DNA of 64,000 nucleotides from Roseiarcus sp963832305 (GCA_963832305.1 CAWHTU010000014.1:335674-399673); one strand, 5' to 3'; counted from the first letter of the stretch, positions 17,163-28,778 are shown. A program made the numbers and translations. Notes: generated from the sequence alone by a model not told the origin.

Positions 17163-17867
17163 ATGGAACAGTTTCTCAACGCGGATTGGCGCGACCTCGC
17201 CGCCCCGGCAAATGCCGCTTTCCTGCTCGCCTTCCCGTCACTGTTCTCGATCATCAACCCGATCGGCGGGGCGTTCATCTTCTATGGCGTGACCAGGGAC
17301 TTCTCGGGCGCCGACAAGGAGAAGGCCGCCGCCCTCGTCGGCCTCTACTCGCTCGCGATCATGTTCGGCGCTCTGTGGACCGGCGCCTATGTTCTGCGCT
17401 TTTTCGGCGTCTCGATCGACGCTTTGCGCATCGCCGGGGGGACCGTGGTCGCGCTCAGCGGCTGGCGGCTCTTGACTTCGCCTGAAACCCATCCCGACCA
17501 CAAAGGGCACGAGAGCGCGGAAGCGGCGGGCGGCTACGGCGATCCGATGCAGCTCGCGTTCTTCCCGCTGACGCTGCCATTCACGACCGGGCCGGGCACC
17601 ATCGCGGTGGCGATCACGGTTGGGGCTGAGCGGACCCCGGCCGAGCCTGGGTTCGTGGCCTTCTTTCTGGGCGCGAGCCTCGCCGCGGTCCTCAACGCCG
17701 CGCTGATCTGGCTTCTCTATCGCTCGGCCGACCGGCTCACCCATTTCATGGGCCCGACCGCGCAGGCGGTGATCGTCCGGCTCACCGCCTTTCTCCTCAT
17801 GTGCATCGGGGTGCAGATCTTGGTCACCGCGATCGGAGACCTGATCGCCCACTGGCGCATTGCCTAA
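17163..17867 (+). CDS. MarC family integral membrane protein
   Basis: About 234 residues with six membrane helices: AAFLLAFPSLFSIINPIGGAFIF, AAALVGLYSLAIMFGALWTGAYVL, and a second half with LAFFPLTLPFTTGPGTIAVAIT and QAVIVRLTAFLLMCIGVQILV. The NPIGGAFIF and PLTxPFTTGPG motifs are the two characteristic pore-like repeats of the MarC (UPF0056) family. The family was once linked to antibiotic resistance but its function is unknown. ATG 17163 (after GCGAGGG) is preferred over GTG 17103. Its stop overlaps the convergent xylB stop by four bases. Confidence 0.88.
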   Translation: MEQFLNADWRDLAAPANAAFLLAFPSLFSIINPIGGAFIFYGVTRDFSGADKEKAAALVGLYSLAIMFGALWTGAYVLRFFGVSIDALRIAGGTVVALSGWRLLTSPETHPDHKGHESAEAAGGYGDPMQLAFFPLTLPFTTGPGTIAVAITVGAERTPAEPGFVAFFLGASLAAVLNAALIWLLYRSADRLTHFMGPTAQAVIVRLTAFLLMCIGVQILVTAIGDLIAHWRIA

Positions 17868-19363
17868 AGCCGCGCTGCCTTCTCCGCCTGATAGAGCGCG
17901 CGATAGCGCCTGAGGCGCGGCGCATGGATCGCGGTCCGCTCCGGTTCCGGCTTGAACTCGCGTTCGACCGGCGGCCGCGTGCATACCGCCTCGATCGTTG
18001 CCGCCGCGGCGGCAAGCATGCCGAGCCGGGCCGCCCCGAGCGCAGCGCCGGCTTCCGCTCCGGAAGCGAGATCGATGGTCAGGCCTGTGACGTCGGCGAT
18101 CATCTGGCCCCAGAACTCGGACCTCGCGCCGCCGCCGACCAGGAGCGGCCGGGCCGGCCTCGCCCCGGCGGCGTCCAGCACGTCGACGCCGTCGGCGAAC
18201 GAAAAGGCGACGCCCTCCATAACCGCGAACACCAGGGCATCGGCGCCGTGCTCGGCCCGTAAGCCCGCGAATACGCCCGTGGCCTCGGCGTCGTTATGCG
18301 GCGTTCGCTCGCCGCTGAGGTAAGGCAGGAAGATCGGAGCGGAGGCGACCGCGCTCTTGGAGCTGGCGAAGGCCGTTGCGGCGGCGATAAGTTCGCCGAT
18401 GTCGCGGTCGCGCCCGAGGACCGCGGCGATCCAGGAGAGCGAGGAGGCGGCGGACAGGGTCACCGCCATGCCGTGCCAGCAATTCGGCAGCGCATGACAG
18501 AACGCGTGCAGAGTGCGCTCAGGCAGGCTGACGAAACGGTCGGTGACCGAAAAGACGACGCCCGAGGTGCCTAGCGAAACGAAGCCAGCGCCGGCGGCGG
18601 TCGCGCCGACGCCGATCGCCGAAGCGGCGTTGTCGCCGCCGCCGCCGGCGATCGGAATCTTGCGGCCCGCGAGGCCCCATGCGTCCGCGATCTGAGGCGA
18701 GAGAAGAGCCGAGACTTCGGACCCCTCGACCAGGCTCGGCATGGCTTTTTCGGTCAGGCCGGTCGCCGCGAGCAGGCTCGCGTCCCAGCGCCGCCGGCCG
18801 ACGTCGAGCCACAACGTCCCCGAGGCGTCCGACATCTCCGAGACGGCTTCGCCGGAGAGGCGCAGGCGCACATAATCCTTGGGCAACAGCACCCGCCTGG
18901 TCGCCCTGGCGACCTCGGGCTCATGCGCGGCGACCCACAACATCTTCGGCGCCGTGAATCCGGGCATCGCCAGGTTGCCGGTGCGCTGCTCGAGATCGGG
19001 GACGCGGCGTTTGAGCTCGGCGCATTCGGCGAACGAGCGGCCGTCATTCCACAGGATCGCCGGCCGAAGCGGTTTGTCGTGGGAGTCGAGCAGAGTCGCG
19101 CCATGCATCTGGCCTGAGAGGCCAATTCCGGCGAGCGCCTCGAACTCTTTTGGCGCATGGCGCCGGATCGCGGCGACCGCAGCCTCGACGCCCGCGACCC
19201 AAATGTCGGGATCCTGCTCGCTCCACAATGGATGAGGGCGCGAGACGCTGAGCGGGGTCGAAGCCTCCGCAACCACCCGCTGGCCGGCGTCGACAAGCAG
19301 CGCCTTGACCGACGACGTCCCGATATCGAGCCCCAGAAACGTCTCTTGCCTGCCCTCGGACAT
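17864..19363 (-). CDS. xylB: Xylulokinase
   Basis: This 499-residue FGGY-family kinase phosphorylates D-xylulose to xylulose 5-phosphate. Motifs are the first phosphate loop FLGLDIGTSSVKALLVD, the XylB-typical GLSGQMHGATLLD with ILWNDGR, AMPGFTAPKMLWV, the adenosine motif AGGGGDNAASAIGVG, and PYLSGERTPHND. The length is normal. No xylose isomerase is beside it; a ribose/xylose-type ABC importer lies about 8 kb away on the same strand (26.2-29.8 kb), so a shared pentose pathway is possible but not shown. Confidence 0.94.
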   Translation of the reverse strand: MSEGRQETFLGLDIGTSSVKALLVDAGQRVVAEASTPLSVSRPHPLWSEQDPDIWVAGVEAAVAAIRRHAPKEFEALAGIGLSGQMHGATLLDSHDKPLRPAILWNDGRSFAECAELKRRVPDLEQRTGNLAMPGFTAPKMLWVAAHEPEVARATRRVLLPKDYVRLRLSGEAVSEMSDASGTLWLDVGRRRWDASLLAATGLTEKAMPSLVEGSEVSALLSPQIADAWGLAGRKIPIAGGGGDNAASAIGVGATAAGAGFVSLGTSGVVFSVTDRFVSLPERTLHAFCHALPNCWHGMAVTLSAASSLSWIAAVLGRDRDIGELIAAATAFASSKSAVASAPIFLPYLSGERTPHNDAEATGVFAGLRAEHGADALVFAVMEGVAFSFADGVDVLDAAGARPARPLLVGGGARSEFWGQMIADVTGLTIDLASGAEAGAALGAARLGMLAAAAATIEAVCTRPPVEREFKPEPERTAIHAPRLRRYRALYQAEKAARL

Positions 19364-19395
19364 CGGCGCCTCCCCTTGTTTGCAACCACAATAAA

Positions 19396-19424
19396 CAAAA
19401 AGCCCCGGCTTTGTCGCCGGGGCT
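19396..19424 (-). terminator. Rho-independent terminator of the cold-shock gene
   Basis: Perfect eight-base arms AGCCCCGG and CCGGGGCT with an eight-base loop, followed on the minus strand by TTTTTG. It lies about 40 bases past the cspA stop and 33 bases before the xylB start, so it ends the cold-shock transcript and insulates xylB. Confidence 0.88.
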
Positions 19425-19462
19425 CAAACAGGCGCGTCAAGCGCGCAAGCTGAAGAAAAAAG

Positions 19463-19672
19463 TCAGGCGACCTTCAGGTTGCCCGCCGACGAGCGGCCGG
19501 TGCGCTTGTCGGCCACAATCTCGTAGGCGACTTTCTGTCCCTCGGCGAGGTCGCGTAGCCCCGCGCGCTCGACGGCGCTGATGTGGACGAATACGTCCTT
19601 GCCGCCATCGTCGGGCTGGATGAAGCCAAAGCCCTTCGTTGCGTTGAACCATTTGACGGTTCCAGTAGCCAT
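19463..19672 (-). CDS. cspA: Cold-shock domain protein (CspA family)
   Basis: The 69-residue single cold-shock domain binds single-stranded RNA or DNA. It has the RNP1 motif KGFGFIQ and RNP2 VFVHISAV, and starts MATGTVKWFNATKGF. It is a monocistronic gene with its own terminator and an unusually long gene-free upstream stretch (19673-19851), as expected for the long regulatory leader of csp genes. Other paralogues probably exist in the genome, so the symbol marks the family, not strict orthology. Confidence 0.94.
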   Translation of the reverse strand: MATGTVKWFNATKGFGFIQPDDGGKDVFVHISAVERAGLRDLAEGQKVAYEIVADKRTGRSSAGNLKVA

Positions 19673-19851
19673 AGATGCAGTCCCGTAGATGAAGTTGAGA
19701 GGAGCGGCCTGATGTCGCCAGTCCGCTATCGGTGCGGAGGGCTTCCTCGTCGCGCGTCAAAGAACGCGAAGTCGAGTCGTCGGTCGGACATCGATGCCAG
19801 CCCATAGCCACACATGGTGGTGAAATCAAGATCGGGCCGGGGGCGGGGCCC

Positions 19852-21135
19852 TCAGAGCCACGCGCCGACGGCGTGGGCGATTTGGGCGCCCGCTTCGTAG
19901 TAGGCCTCCTTCAGCGCCGGCAGCGCCGGCGCGTCGGGATCGGTCACCGGCAGCGGCAGGTCCTCTTCGCTCACCTTGCCCAGAATGTGATCGGCGAGGA
20001 CGCGCCCGAACACGGCGCCGGTGCCGATGCCCCTGCCATTATAGCCGCAGAACGTCACGACGTTCGGTCCGAGCCGATGGAAACGCGGCAGCGCGTTATC
20101 GGTCATGCCCATCATCCCGTACCATTGCGCCTCGAATGCGACCTCGCCGACCTGGGGAAAGGTCTTCTTGAGCGCGCGCCTGCTCCAGGCGCGGTGGACC
20201 GCAAGGCCGGTTCCCCGCAGCGACCCGATACTGCCGAAGAGAAGCCGTCCGGCGCGGTCGAAGCGAAAGGAATTCATGATCAGCCGGGTGTCCCAGCAGC
20301 CCTCGCGGCCGGGGAGGATGGCGGCCTGCAATTCGACGCTCAGGGGCCGGGTGGCGAAATTGAAATAGGGGACGCAGATTTGCTCGCGCCGGCCTTGCGG
20401 CCACGGTCCGACGCCATAGGCATCGGTCGCGAGCGCGATCCAGTCGGCGGTGACTGTCCCGCCGTCCGTCGCGAGCGTCCATGTCTTGCCCGTCCGCTCG
20501 GCCGACCGGATCGGGCTTCGGGTGTGGATCGCGGCGCCGGCGGCGATCGCGGCCCCGGCGAGGCCGCGCGCATAGGCGAGCGGCTGGATGATGCCGGCGC
20601 GCAGGTCGAGCAGCGCGCCGGCATAGATGTCGACGCCGATGCGCTTAGCGGTCTCCGCCTGCGTGAGAACCCGGACAGGCGCGCCGCGCTTGCCCCATTG
20701 CTCCGCGCGCTCCTCGATCTTGGCGAGCCCGGAACGCCCGACCGCGCACTGCAACGTGCCATTGCGGACAAGCTCGCACTCGATGCCGTGTTTGTCGACA
20801 AGCGCGTAGACGGCCGCCGGGCCGCCGCCCAAGAGGCTGAGCAGCCGTTCGCCATAATCCGCGCCGAGCCTCTCGACGATGTCGTTGGGCGCGAGCCACA
20901 TGCCGGCGTTGACGAGGCCGACATTGCGCCCCGCGCCGCCGAAGCCGATCTCGACCGCCTCGAGCGCCACGACCTTCACCCCGGCCTCCGCGAGATGCAG
21001 GGCCGTTGAAATGCCGGTATAGCCGCAGCCGACCACGGCAACGTCGGCCCGCGTGTCGCCCTTGAGCGGCGAGGTCGGCGGCGCCGGCGGAGCGGTCATT
21101 TCCCACAGACCATGCGAGAGCGGATCGTTTTGCAT
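19852..21135 (-). CDS. FAD-dependent oxidoreductase, DAO family (amine oxidase type; pipecolate or glutamylputrescine oxidase-like)
   Basis: The 427-residue flavoprotein begins MQNDPLSHGLWEMTAPP, typical of PuuB-like and pipecolate oxidase-like enzymes, then shows the FAD-binding VAVVGCGYTGISTALHLAEAG (about 33-53), AGRNVGLVNAGMWLAP, and the C-terminal GYNGRGIGTGAVFGRVLADHI flavin segment. Such enzymes oxidise a secondary or primary amine with oxygen or an acceptor. It is divergent from glutaryl-CoA dehydrogenase, sharing a 206-base promoter region with a strong palindrome. That pairing suggests lysine breakdown through pipecolate or a related amine to glutaryl-CoA, which is inference. Confidence 0.85.
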   Translation of the reverse strand: MQNDPLSHGLWEMTAPPAPPTSPLKGDTRADVAVVGCGYTGISTALHLAEAGVKVVALEAVEIGFGGAGRNVGLVNAGMWLAPNDIVERLGADYGERLLSLLGGGPAAVYALVDKHGIECELVRNGTLQCAVGRSGLAKIEERAEQWGKRGAPVRVLTQAETAKRIGVDIYAGALLDLRAGIIQPLAYARGLAGAAIAAGAAIHTRSPIRSAERTGKTWTLATDGGTVTADWIALATDAYGVGPWPQGRREQICVPYFNFATRPLSVELQAAILPGREGCWDTRLIMNSFRFDRAGRLLFGSIGSLRGTGLAVHRAWSRRALKKTFPQVGEVAFEAQWYGMMGMTDNALPRFHRLGPNVVTFCGYNGRGIGTGAVFGRVLADHILGKVSEEDLPLPVTDPDAPALPALKEAYYEAGAQIAHAVGAWL

Positions 21136-21244
21136 CCTGCGTTTCGAATCCCTGTCGCCGAAGGCAGCGTCGGGCGATGATAGGCGCGAGGGGGCGCCGT
21201 TTCCAGCAGGAGCTGCGGCTCCGCACTCGACGCCTCATTCGCCG

Positions 21245-21266
21245 GCCAATATAGATCGATATTGGC
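21245..21266. promoter_or_regulatory. 22-base palindrome in the FAD-oxidoreductase / gcdH divergent promoter region
   Basis: Perfect eight-base arms GCCAATAT and ATATTGGC flank a six-base centre AGATCG. It lies about 110 bases from the oxidoreductase start and 76 bases from the gcdH start, so one bound regulator could control both directions. No regulator gene is adjacent. Confidence 0.6.
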
Positions 21267-21341
21267 AGGACTCCTGGATCCAAGGAGGAACCGAAGCCGG
21301 CGCCTCGCCGATGCAGGCGCCGGAGGCCTGAGGGCGTTGCA

Positions 21342-22544
<1,203 letters not shown>

Positions 22545-22546
22545 CG

Positions 22547-23686
22547 ATGAGCCCGCTCGCCGGACTGCGCGTGGTGGAACTCGCGCGCGTGCTCGCGGGC
22601 CCGACGACCGGGCAGACGCTTGCCGATCTTGGCGCCGACGTCATCAAGGTCGAGAGTCCGGAGGGCGACGAGACGCGCCGCTGGGGACCGCCGTTCATCG
22701 AAACGGATGGCGAGCAATCGGCGGCCTATTTCCATTCGTGCAACCGCGGCAAACGATCGATCGTCGCCGACTTCGCAACCGAGCGGGGACGCGAGATCGT
22801 GCGGCGCCTCGCGGCGCGGGCGGATGTCCTGATCGAGAACTTCAAGGTCGGCGGGCTCGCCAAGTTCGGCCTCGACTACGATTCGCTTCACGGCCTCAAC
22901 CCACGGCTCATTTATTGTTCGGTGACTGGTTTCGGCCAGACGGGGCCTTACGCGAAACGCGCCGGGTACGACTTTCTTATCCAGGGCATGTCGGGGATCA
23001 TGAGCATAACCGGCGAGCCGGACGGGTCGCCGCAGAAGGCGGGCGTCGCCATCGCCGATCTCTTCACCGGCCTCTACGGCGTCATCGCCATCGAGGCGGC
23101 GCTGATCGAGCGGGAGCGCACCGGACGCGGCCAGCATCTCGACCTTGCGCTGTTCGATTCGATGAGCGCGATGCTCGCCAACCAGGCGATGAACTATCTC
23201 GCCTCCGGCCATTCGCCGAAACGCATGGGTAACGCCCATGTCAACCTCGCGCCCTACCAGACGCTGCCGGTCGCGAACGGCTGGCTTATCGTCGCCGTCG
23301 GCAACGACGGACAGTTCGCGCGCCTCTGCGGCGTGCTCGGGCTCGAGCCGCTCGCGAAGGACGAGCGTTTTGCCACCAATCCGGGCCGGGTCGTCAACCG
23401 CGTCGCGCTCGAGCGCGAGCTAAATTCGAAGATGGCGACATGGAAGCGCGACGACCTTCTCGCCGCGCTCGAGGCGGCAGTCGTGCCGGCAGGTCCGATC
23501 AACACGATCGCCGATCTCTTCGCCGATCCGCAATTCGAGGCGCGTGGAATGAAGATCGCGCCCCAGGGGACGCCGGGCGTCCGCACCCCGATCCTGATGA
23601 GCGAAAGTCCGCTCGCATTCGAGCGCCGGTCGCCGAAGCTCGGCGAGCATCAGGCGGAGATCCTCAGCGAGATCGGGCTCGAATAG
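22547..23686 (+). CDS. CaiB/BaiF family (class III) CoA transferase, probable succinyl-CoA:glutarate CoA transferase
   Basis: The 379-residue protein has the family III fold: PLAGLRVVELARVLAGPTTGQTLADLGADVIKVESP, then GVAIADLFTGLYGV with the catalytic Asp171, then GQHLDLALFDSMSAMLANQA. It begins two bases after gcdH, so it is almost certainly co-transcribed and co-translated. In mammals and many bacteria the gcdH-linked member moves CoA from succinyl-CoA to glutarate, which would supply the GcdH substrate. The specificity is inferred from position; formyl- or other acyl-CoA specificity cannot be excluded. Confidence 0.88.
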   Translation: MSPLAGLRVVELARVLAGPTTGQTLADLGADVIKVESPEGDETRRWGPPFIETDGEQSAAYFHSCNRGKRSIVADFATERGREIVRRLAARADVLIENFKVGGLAKFGLDYDSLHGLNPRLIYCSVTGFGQTGPYAKRAGYDFLIQGMSGIMSITGEPDGSPQKAGVAIADLFTGLYGVIAIEAALIERERTGRGQHLDLALFDSMSAMLANQAMNYLASGHSPKRMGNAHVNLAPYQTLPVANGWLIVAVGNDGQFARLCGVLGLEPLAKDERFATNPGRVVNRVALERELNSKMATWKRDDLLAALEAAVVPAGPINTIADLFADPQFEARGMKIAPQGTPGVRTPILMSESPLAFERRSPKLGEHQAEILSEIGLE

Positions 23687-23803
23687 CGTTCCGTCGTTCG
23701 ACGAGCTATGGCTCCGATGACCTAGCGTTTCGATATGCCCAGAGAGCATCCTCCGACTCAGCGGGCGCTTGACGACGCTCGCGGGCGGGCTGCAAATCGG
23801 CGC

Positions 23804-24406
23804 ATGAGCGCGATTCGAAATGTCTGCGTCTATTGTGGATCGAGCGCCGGCAACGATCCTCGGTTCACGGACGCCGCTGAGATGCTGGGGCGGGCGCTCG
23901 CGGCCGAGGGGGTCGGGCTCGTCTACGGCGGCGGGGGCGACGGCCTGATGGGTCGCCTTGCCCGCGCGACGCTCGCCGCCGGCGGCCATGTGACCGGCGT
24001 CATTCCGGATTTCCTGATCCGCAAGGAACACGCGTTGAGCGCGGCGCATGAATTGATCGTCGTCAGCGACATGCATGATCGCAAGCAGACGATGTTCGAT
24101 CGCGCTGACGCCTTCGTCGCGCTGCCCGGGGGGATCGGCACGCTCGAAGAGCTGGTGGAGCAGATGACCTGGGCGCAGCTCAACCGGCACATGAAGCCGA
24201 TCCTCATCGCCAATATCGGCGGTTTCTGGCGCCCTCTGCTGGCGCTGATCGCGCACATGAACATCGAAGGCTTCATTCGTGAAGGCTTCGATTTGCGCTA
24301 TCTGGTCGCCGAAAGAATCGAGGACGTGGTGCCAATGCTGCGCGCCGCTGTCGAACGGATCGCGGGCAATGAACCGCAGGGCGCCGTCGCCACCCGCGAC
24401 ATGTAA
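23804..24406 (+). CDS. LOG/TIGR00730 family Rossmann-fold protein (cytokinin-activating nucleotidase-like)
   Basis: Two hundred residues starting MSAIRNVCVYCGSSAGNDPRF. The family hallmarks GLVYGGGGDGLMGRLA and the PGGxGTxxE motif LPGGIGTLEELVEQMTWAQL are intact. Members hydrolyse nucleotide monophosphates to the base and ribose 5-phosphate; plant LOG proteins release active cytokinin, and bacterial relatives may do this or general nucleotide salvage. ATG 23804 is chosen because it begins the conserved part; a frame from 23735 adds unrelated residues. It is 117 bases after the CoA transferase. Confidence 0.9.
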   Translation: MSAIRNVCVYCGSSAGNDPRFTDAAEMLGRALAAEGVGLVYGGGGDGLMGRLARATLAAGGHVTGVIPDFLIRKEHALSAAHELIVVSDMHDRKQTMFDRADAFVALPGGIGTLEELVEQMTWAQLNRHMKPILIANIGGFWRPLLALIAHMNIEGFIREGFDLRYLVAERIEDVVPMLRAAVERIAGNEPQGAVATRDM

Positions 24407-24525
24407 TCGCTGGACGACAAAGGCGGCGGCATGGCGCCGAGGCTATTTCTTCGCCATTGTGGCGCCATCCTCACGAACGCAAATTCATGCGGCTTGAGCG
24501 TGAGCGGAGGAGGAGGAGAAGTGTC

Positions 24526-24921
24526 ATGACAACGCGGACTTTGGCCGTTGCAATTGCCGCGGTTTTGTGCGCCCTGGCCGCGGCGCCGACGCTGGCCCAG
24601 AATGCGACGCCGGCGCCGCCCGCAAGCGCGTCGGGGAAGCCCAAGCCGGCGGCCAAGACGACAGATGCGGCAAATACGGTCGCCGTGACGGTGACGAACT
24701 CGCGCAAGGCCGATCTCGTTCAGCTGCAGGCGGCGGAGAGCGGTTCGGTCGCGTGGAAAAAGGTGCTTGGCCCGCTCAAGGCCGGCGCCCACGCGACCGC
24801 CGTCCTGCCGCGGCAGTTCAACTGCCGCGTCGACCTGCACGGAACATTCGCCGACGGTCAGTCGATGGACGCCGCCGGCGTCGAAGTTTGCACCGAGAAG
24901 ACGCTGAACCTGACCGAATGA
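24526..24921 (+). CDS. Small secreted protein of unknown function
   Basis: The 131-residue product starts MTTRTLAVAIAAVLCALAAAPTLAQ, a clear signal peptide with an Ala-X-Ala-like cleavage region, followed by an Ala/Pro/Lys linker (ATPAPPASASGKPKPAAK) and an about 80-residue domain. That domain contains VAVTVTNSRKADLVQLQAAESGSVAWKKVLGPL and two cysteines (FNCRVDLHGTFADGQ and VEVCTEKTLNLTE) that could form a disulfide in the periplasm. ATG 24526 follows a long GGAGGAGGAGAAG site. I do not recognise a named family; the domain looks like a small beta-sandwich. Confidence 0.75.
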   Translation: MTTRTLAVAIAAVLCALAAAPTLAQNATPAPPASASGKPKPAAKTTDAANTVAVTVTNSRKADLVQLQAAESGSVAWKKVLGPLKAGAHATAVLPRQFNCRVDLHGTFADGQSMDAAGVEVCTEKTLNLTE

Positions 24922-24960
24922 CCGGGACGCTCTCGGCTCAGCTGCGGCAGGACGTCGGGC

Positions 24961-25554
24961 TTACTTCTCGCCGAACAGCTCGGCGACATATTCCCAATTG
25001 ACGAGGCTGTCGAAGAACGCCTTCAGATAGTCGGGCCGGCGGTTGCGGTAGTCGATGTAGTAGGAGTGCTCCCACACGTCGACGCCCAGGATCGGCTTGC
25101 CGCCATGCACGAGCGGGTTCTCGCCGTTGGCGGTCTTGGTCGCCGACAGCTTGCCGTCCTTGAGCGTCAGCCAGGCCCACCCGGAGCCGAACTGGGTTAC
25201 GCCGGCCTGGATCAGGTCCTCCTTGGCCTTGTCGACCGAGCCGAACCCATCCTTGAGCGCCTTCTCGAGTTCGCCTGGTATCTTGCCGCCGCCCTTCGGC
25301 TTCATCCACTTCCAGAAGTGGGTGTGGTTATAGTGCTGGCCCGCATTATTGAACACCGCGGCGTTCTTGCCGAACGAGCCCTTGACGATTTCCTCGAGCG
25401 GCTTGCCTTCCCACTCGGTTCCCTTGAGCGCATTATTGCCGTTGTTGACATAGGCCAGGTGGTGCTTGTCGTGATGATATTCGAGCGTCTCGCGCGACAT
25501 GATCGGAGCCAGCGCGTCGTGAGGATAAGGCAGATCGGGCAGCGTGAAGGCCAT
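24961..25554 (-). CDS. sodB: Superoxide dismutase [Fe]
   Basis: The 197-residue cytoplasmic enzyme dismutates superoxide. Metal ligands visible are His27 (EYHHDKHH), His77 (QHYNHTHFW), Asp159 and His163 (DVWEHSYYIDYRNRR). Gln73 in NNAGQHYNHT sits where iron-type enzymes carry their active-site glutamine, so iron is favoured over manganese, though cambialistic use is possible. Length and start (MAFTLPDLPYPHDALAP) are typical. It is monocistronic, with a ten-base inverted repeat in its upstream region. Confidence 0.95.
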   Translation of the reverse strand: MAFTLPDLPYPHDALAPIMSRETLEYHHDKHHLAYVNNGNNALKGTEWEGKPLEEIVKGSFGKNAAVFNNAGQHYNHTHFWKWMKPKGGGKIPGELEKALKDGFGSVDKAKEDLIQAGVTQFGSGWAWLTLKDGKLSATKTANGENPLVHGGKPILGVDVWEHSYYIDYRNRRPDYLKAFFDSLVNWEYVAELFGEK

Positions 25555-25596
25555 GAAACGGCTCCTTGGGAGGTAAGGGGGCGAAAATCGAAACCC

Positions 25597-25643
25597 CAGC
25601 GGACGGATTAGGTTCCTTCGCCCCTCAATTTAGCCGTCCGCTG
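25597..25643. promoter_or_regulatory. Perfect inverted repeat upstream of sodB
   Basis: Ten-base arms CAGCGGACGG and CCGTCCGCTG are separated by 27 bases, centred about 66 bases upstream of the minus-strand sodB start. It could be an operator or a hairpin in the sodB leader; the spacer GGATTAGGTTCCTTC-like stretch shows no obvious promoter. Confidence 0.5.
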
Positions 25644-25779
25644 CCGGCGCGGCAACTCCGTCGCGCGCGAAGCAAGCCTGGGCGATGGCTCAGGGGTCCG
25701 TGCGGCGGTTCGACGCGGGCCTATGGCGCAGCCTCGCGCGATAGCGTAAATCGACGCTTGGGAGGCGGGCGAAGGGCTG

Positions 25780-26217
25780 ATGTTCAAGCACATTCTGATT
25801 CCGACGGACGGTTCGGATCTTTCGCGCAAGGCGGTTCTCTACGGCGTCCAGCTCGCGAAGGCGTCCGGAGCGAAGATCACGGCGCTGACCATCGCGGCGC
25901 CGTACCGGGTCGCCTCGATGGATGCTGTGCTGGTGTCGATCGGCGAGGACGAATACGACGAGGAGTCGCGCCGCATCTCGGACAGGGCGCTGGAGCAGGT
26001 CAAGATGGCGGCGGAGGCGGCGGGCGTATCCTGCGAGACGATCCGCGAGGTCCACGACCAGCCCTATCGCGCCATCATCGATGCCGCGCACGCGCTCAGT
26101 TGCGACCTGATCGTGATGGCCTCGCACGGCCGGCGAGGGGTTTCCGCTTTGCTGCTCGGCAGCGAGACCGTCAAGGTGCTGACCCATTCGACCACCCCGG
26201 TGCTCGTCTATCGCTGA
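25780..26217 (+). CDS. Universal stress protein UspA family
   Basis: The 145-residue single-domain protein begins MFKHILIPTDGSDLSRKAVLYG and carries the ATP-binding motif G-x2-G-x9-G-S in SHGRRGVSALLLGSETVKVL near the C-terminus, so it is probably of the ATP-binding class. Such proteins are induced in stress and stationary phase. It overlaps the convergent ABC permease gene by about ten bases at the 3' ends. Regulation is not visible in the sequence. Confidence 0.9.
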   Translation: MFKHILIPTDGSDLSRKAVLYGVQLAKASGAKITALTIAAPYRVASMDAVLVSIGEDEYDEESRRISDRALEQVKMAAEAAGVSCETIREVHDQPYRAIIDAAHALSCDLIVMASHGRRGVSALLLGSETVKVLTHSTTPVLVYR

Positions 26218-27214
26218 GCCTCGCGCGGGATCACCGCCGCCGCAAGCAAGCTGTCCTTTGCCCGGTCGGCGCGCGCCTGCCTCAGCCGGACCAACTGCTG
26301 GTCTGCGAGAACGCCGATCAGGATGACCGTCCCCATGACGGCGAAATTCAGCGAGCTTGGGATGCCAAGCAGATTGACCAGGTTCTGCAGCACCTGGAGC
26401 AGGACTGCGCCGAGCACGATGCCCATGATCGACCCCTCGCCGCCGCGCAAGGAGCAGCCTCCGAGAACTGCGGCCGCAATTCCGTAGAGCTCATAGAAAT
26501 TGCCGTGCGAGGCGGGCGAGATCGAGCGGGTGTACATCGTCAGGAAGATCGACGACACGCCCGCAAGCGCGCCGCAGATGACGTAGGCGGCGACGATGAT
26601 CTTCTTGGTCGCGATGCCGGAAAAGCGGGCGGCCTCCTCGTTCTTGCCGATGGCGAACAGGTAGCGCCCAAACACCGAGCGGTGCAGCAGAACGCCCATG
26701 ATCAGGGCGACGACTAGGAAGATGATGAATGTGTGCGGGATGCCGAAGGTGCGTCCGGTGGTTATCCACTCCAGCGCGGGAAAGGTCTGGCCAAATTCAA
26801 ATCCCGCGGTCCCGTCATCGGTGTACCAGCGCGCGATCCCGCGATAGATCAGGAGGCCGCAAAGGGTTACGACAAAGGGCTGCAGGTTCATTCGCGTCAC
26901 GAGAAAACCATGCACCCAGCCAAGGAGCACGCCGAAACCAATGATGATGAGAACGGCGAGGATCCAGGGTACGTGATAGTTCACGAGCAAATCGACGAAG
27001 ACGACGCCGAACAGGGCGAACTCCGAGCCGATCGACAGGTCGATGCCGCCGGTGATGATGACGAAGCCTTCGCCGATCGAGAACAGGCCGAACAGTCCGA
27101 CGAGATTGGCGGTATTCTCCAGATTGATCGGCGAGATGAAGCGCGGGTTAAGAAACGCCACCACCGCGCCGACGACGACGATGAGCAGGAAGAGTCCGAG
27201 ATCTTTCTTCAGCA

Positions 27215-27218
<4 letters not shown>
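26208..27218 (-). CDS. Sugar ABC transporter permease (RbsC/XylH family)
   Basis: The 336-residue inner-membrane subunit has about ten helices and the BPD_transp_2 pattern: MLKKDLGLFLLIVVVGAVVAFLNPRFISPINLENTANLVG, GGIDLSIGSEFALFGV, and GCSLRGGEGSIMGIVLGAVLLQVLQNLVNLL. The GGIDLSIGS and GGEGSIxGxxLGA segments define carbohydrate permeases of the ribose/xylose/galactose type. Its start overlaps the ATPase stop by four bases, so it is translated with it. The sugar cannot be told from sequence alone; pentose is favoured by the nearby xylulokinase. Confidence 0.92.
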
Positions 27219-28732
<1,514 letters not shown>

Positions 28733-28747
28733 AGTCGGTCCTTGAGG

Positions 28748-28778
28748 AAAAGACGGCGCCGCGCGTTAGCGCGACGCC
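28748..28778 (-). terminator. Intercistronic hairpin between the sugar-binding protein gene and the ATPase gene
   Basis: Arms of ten bases (GGCGTCGCGC and GCGCGGCGCC on the minus strand, one T-G wobble) enclose a TAAC loop and are followed by GTCTTTTCC. Placed in the 90-base gap after the binding-protein stop, it can act as a partial terminator or as a 3' stabiliser, giving more binding protein than transporter core. Confidence 0.7.
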
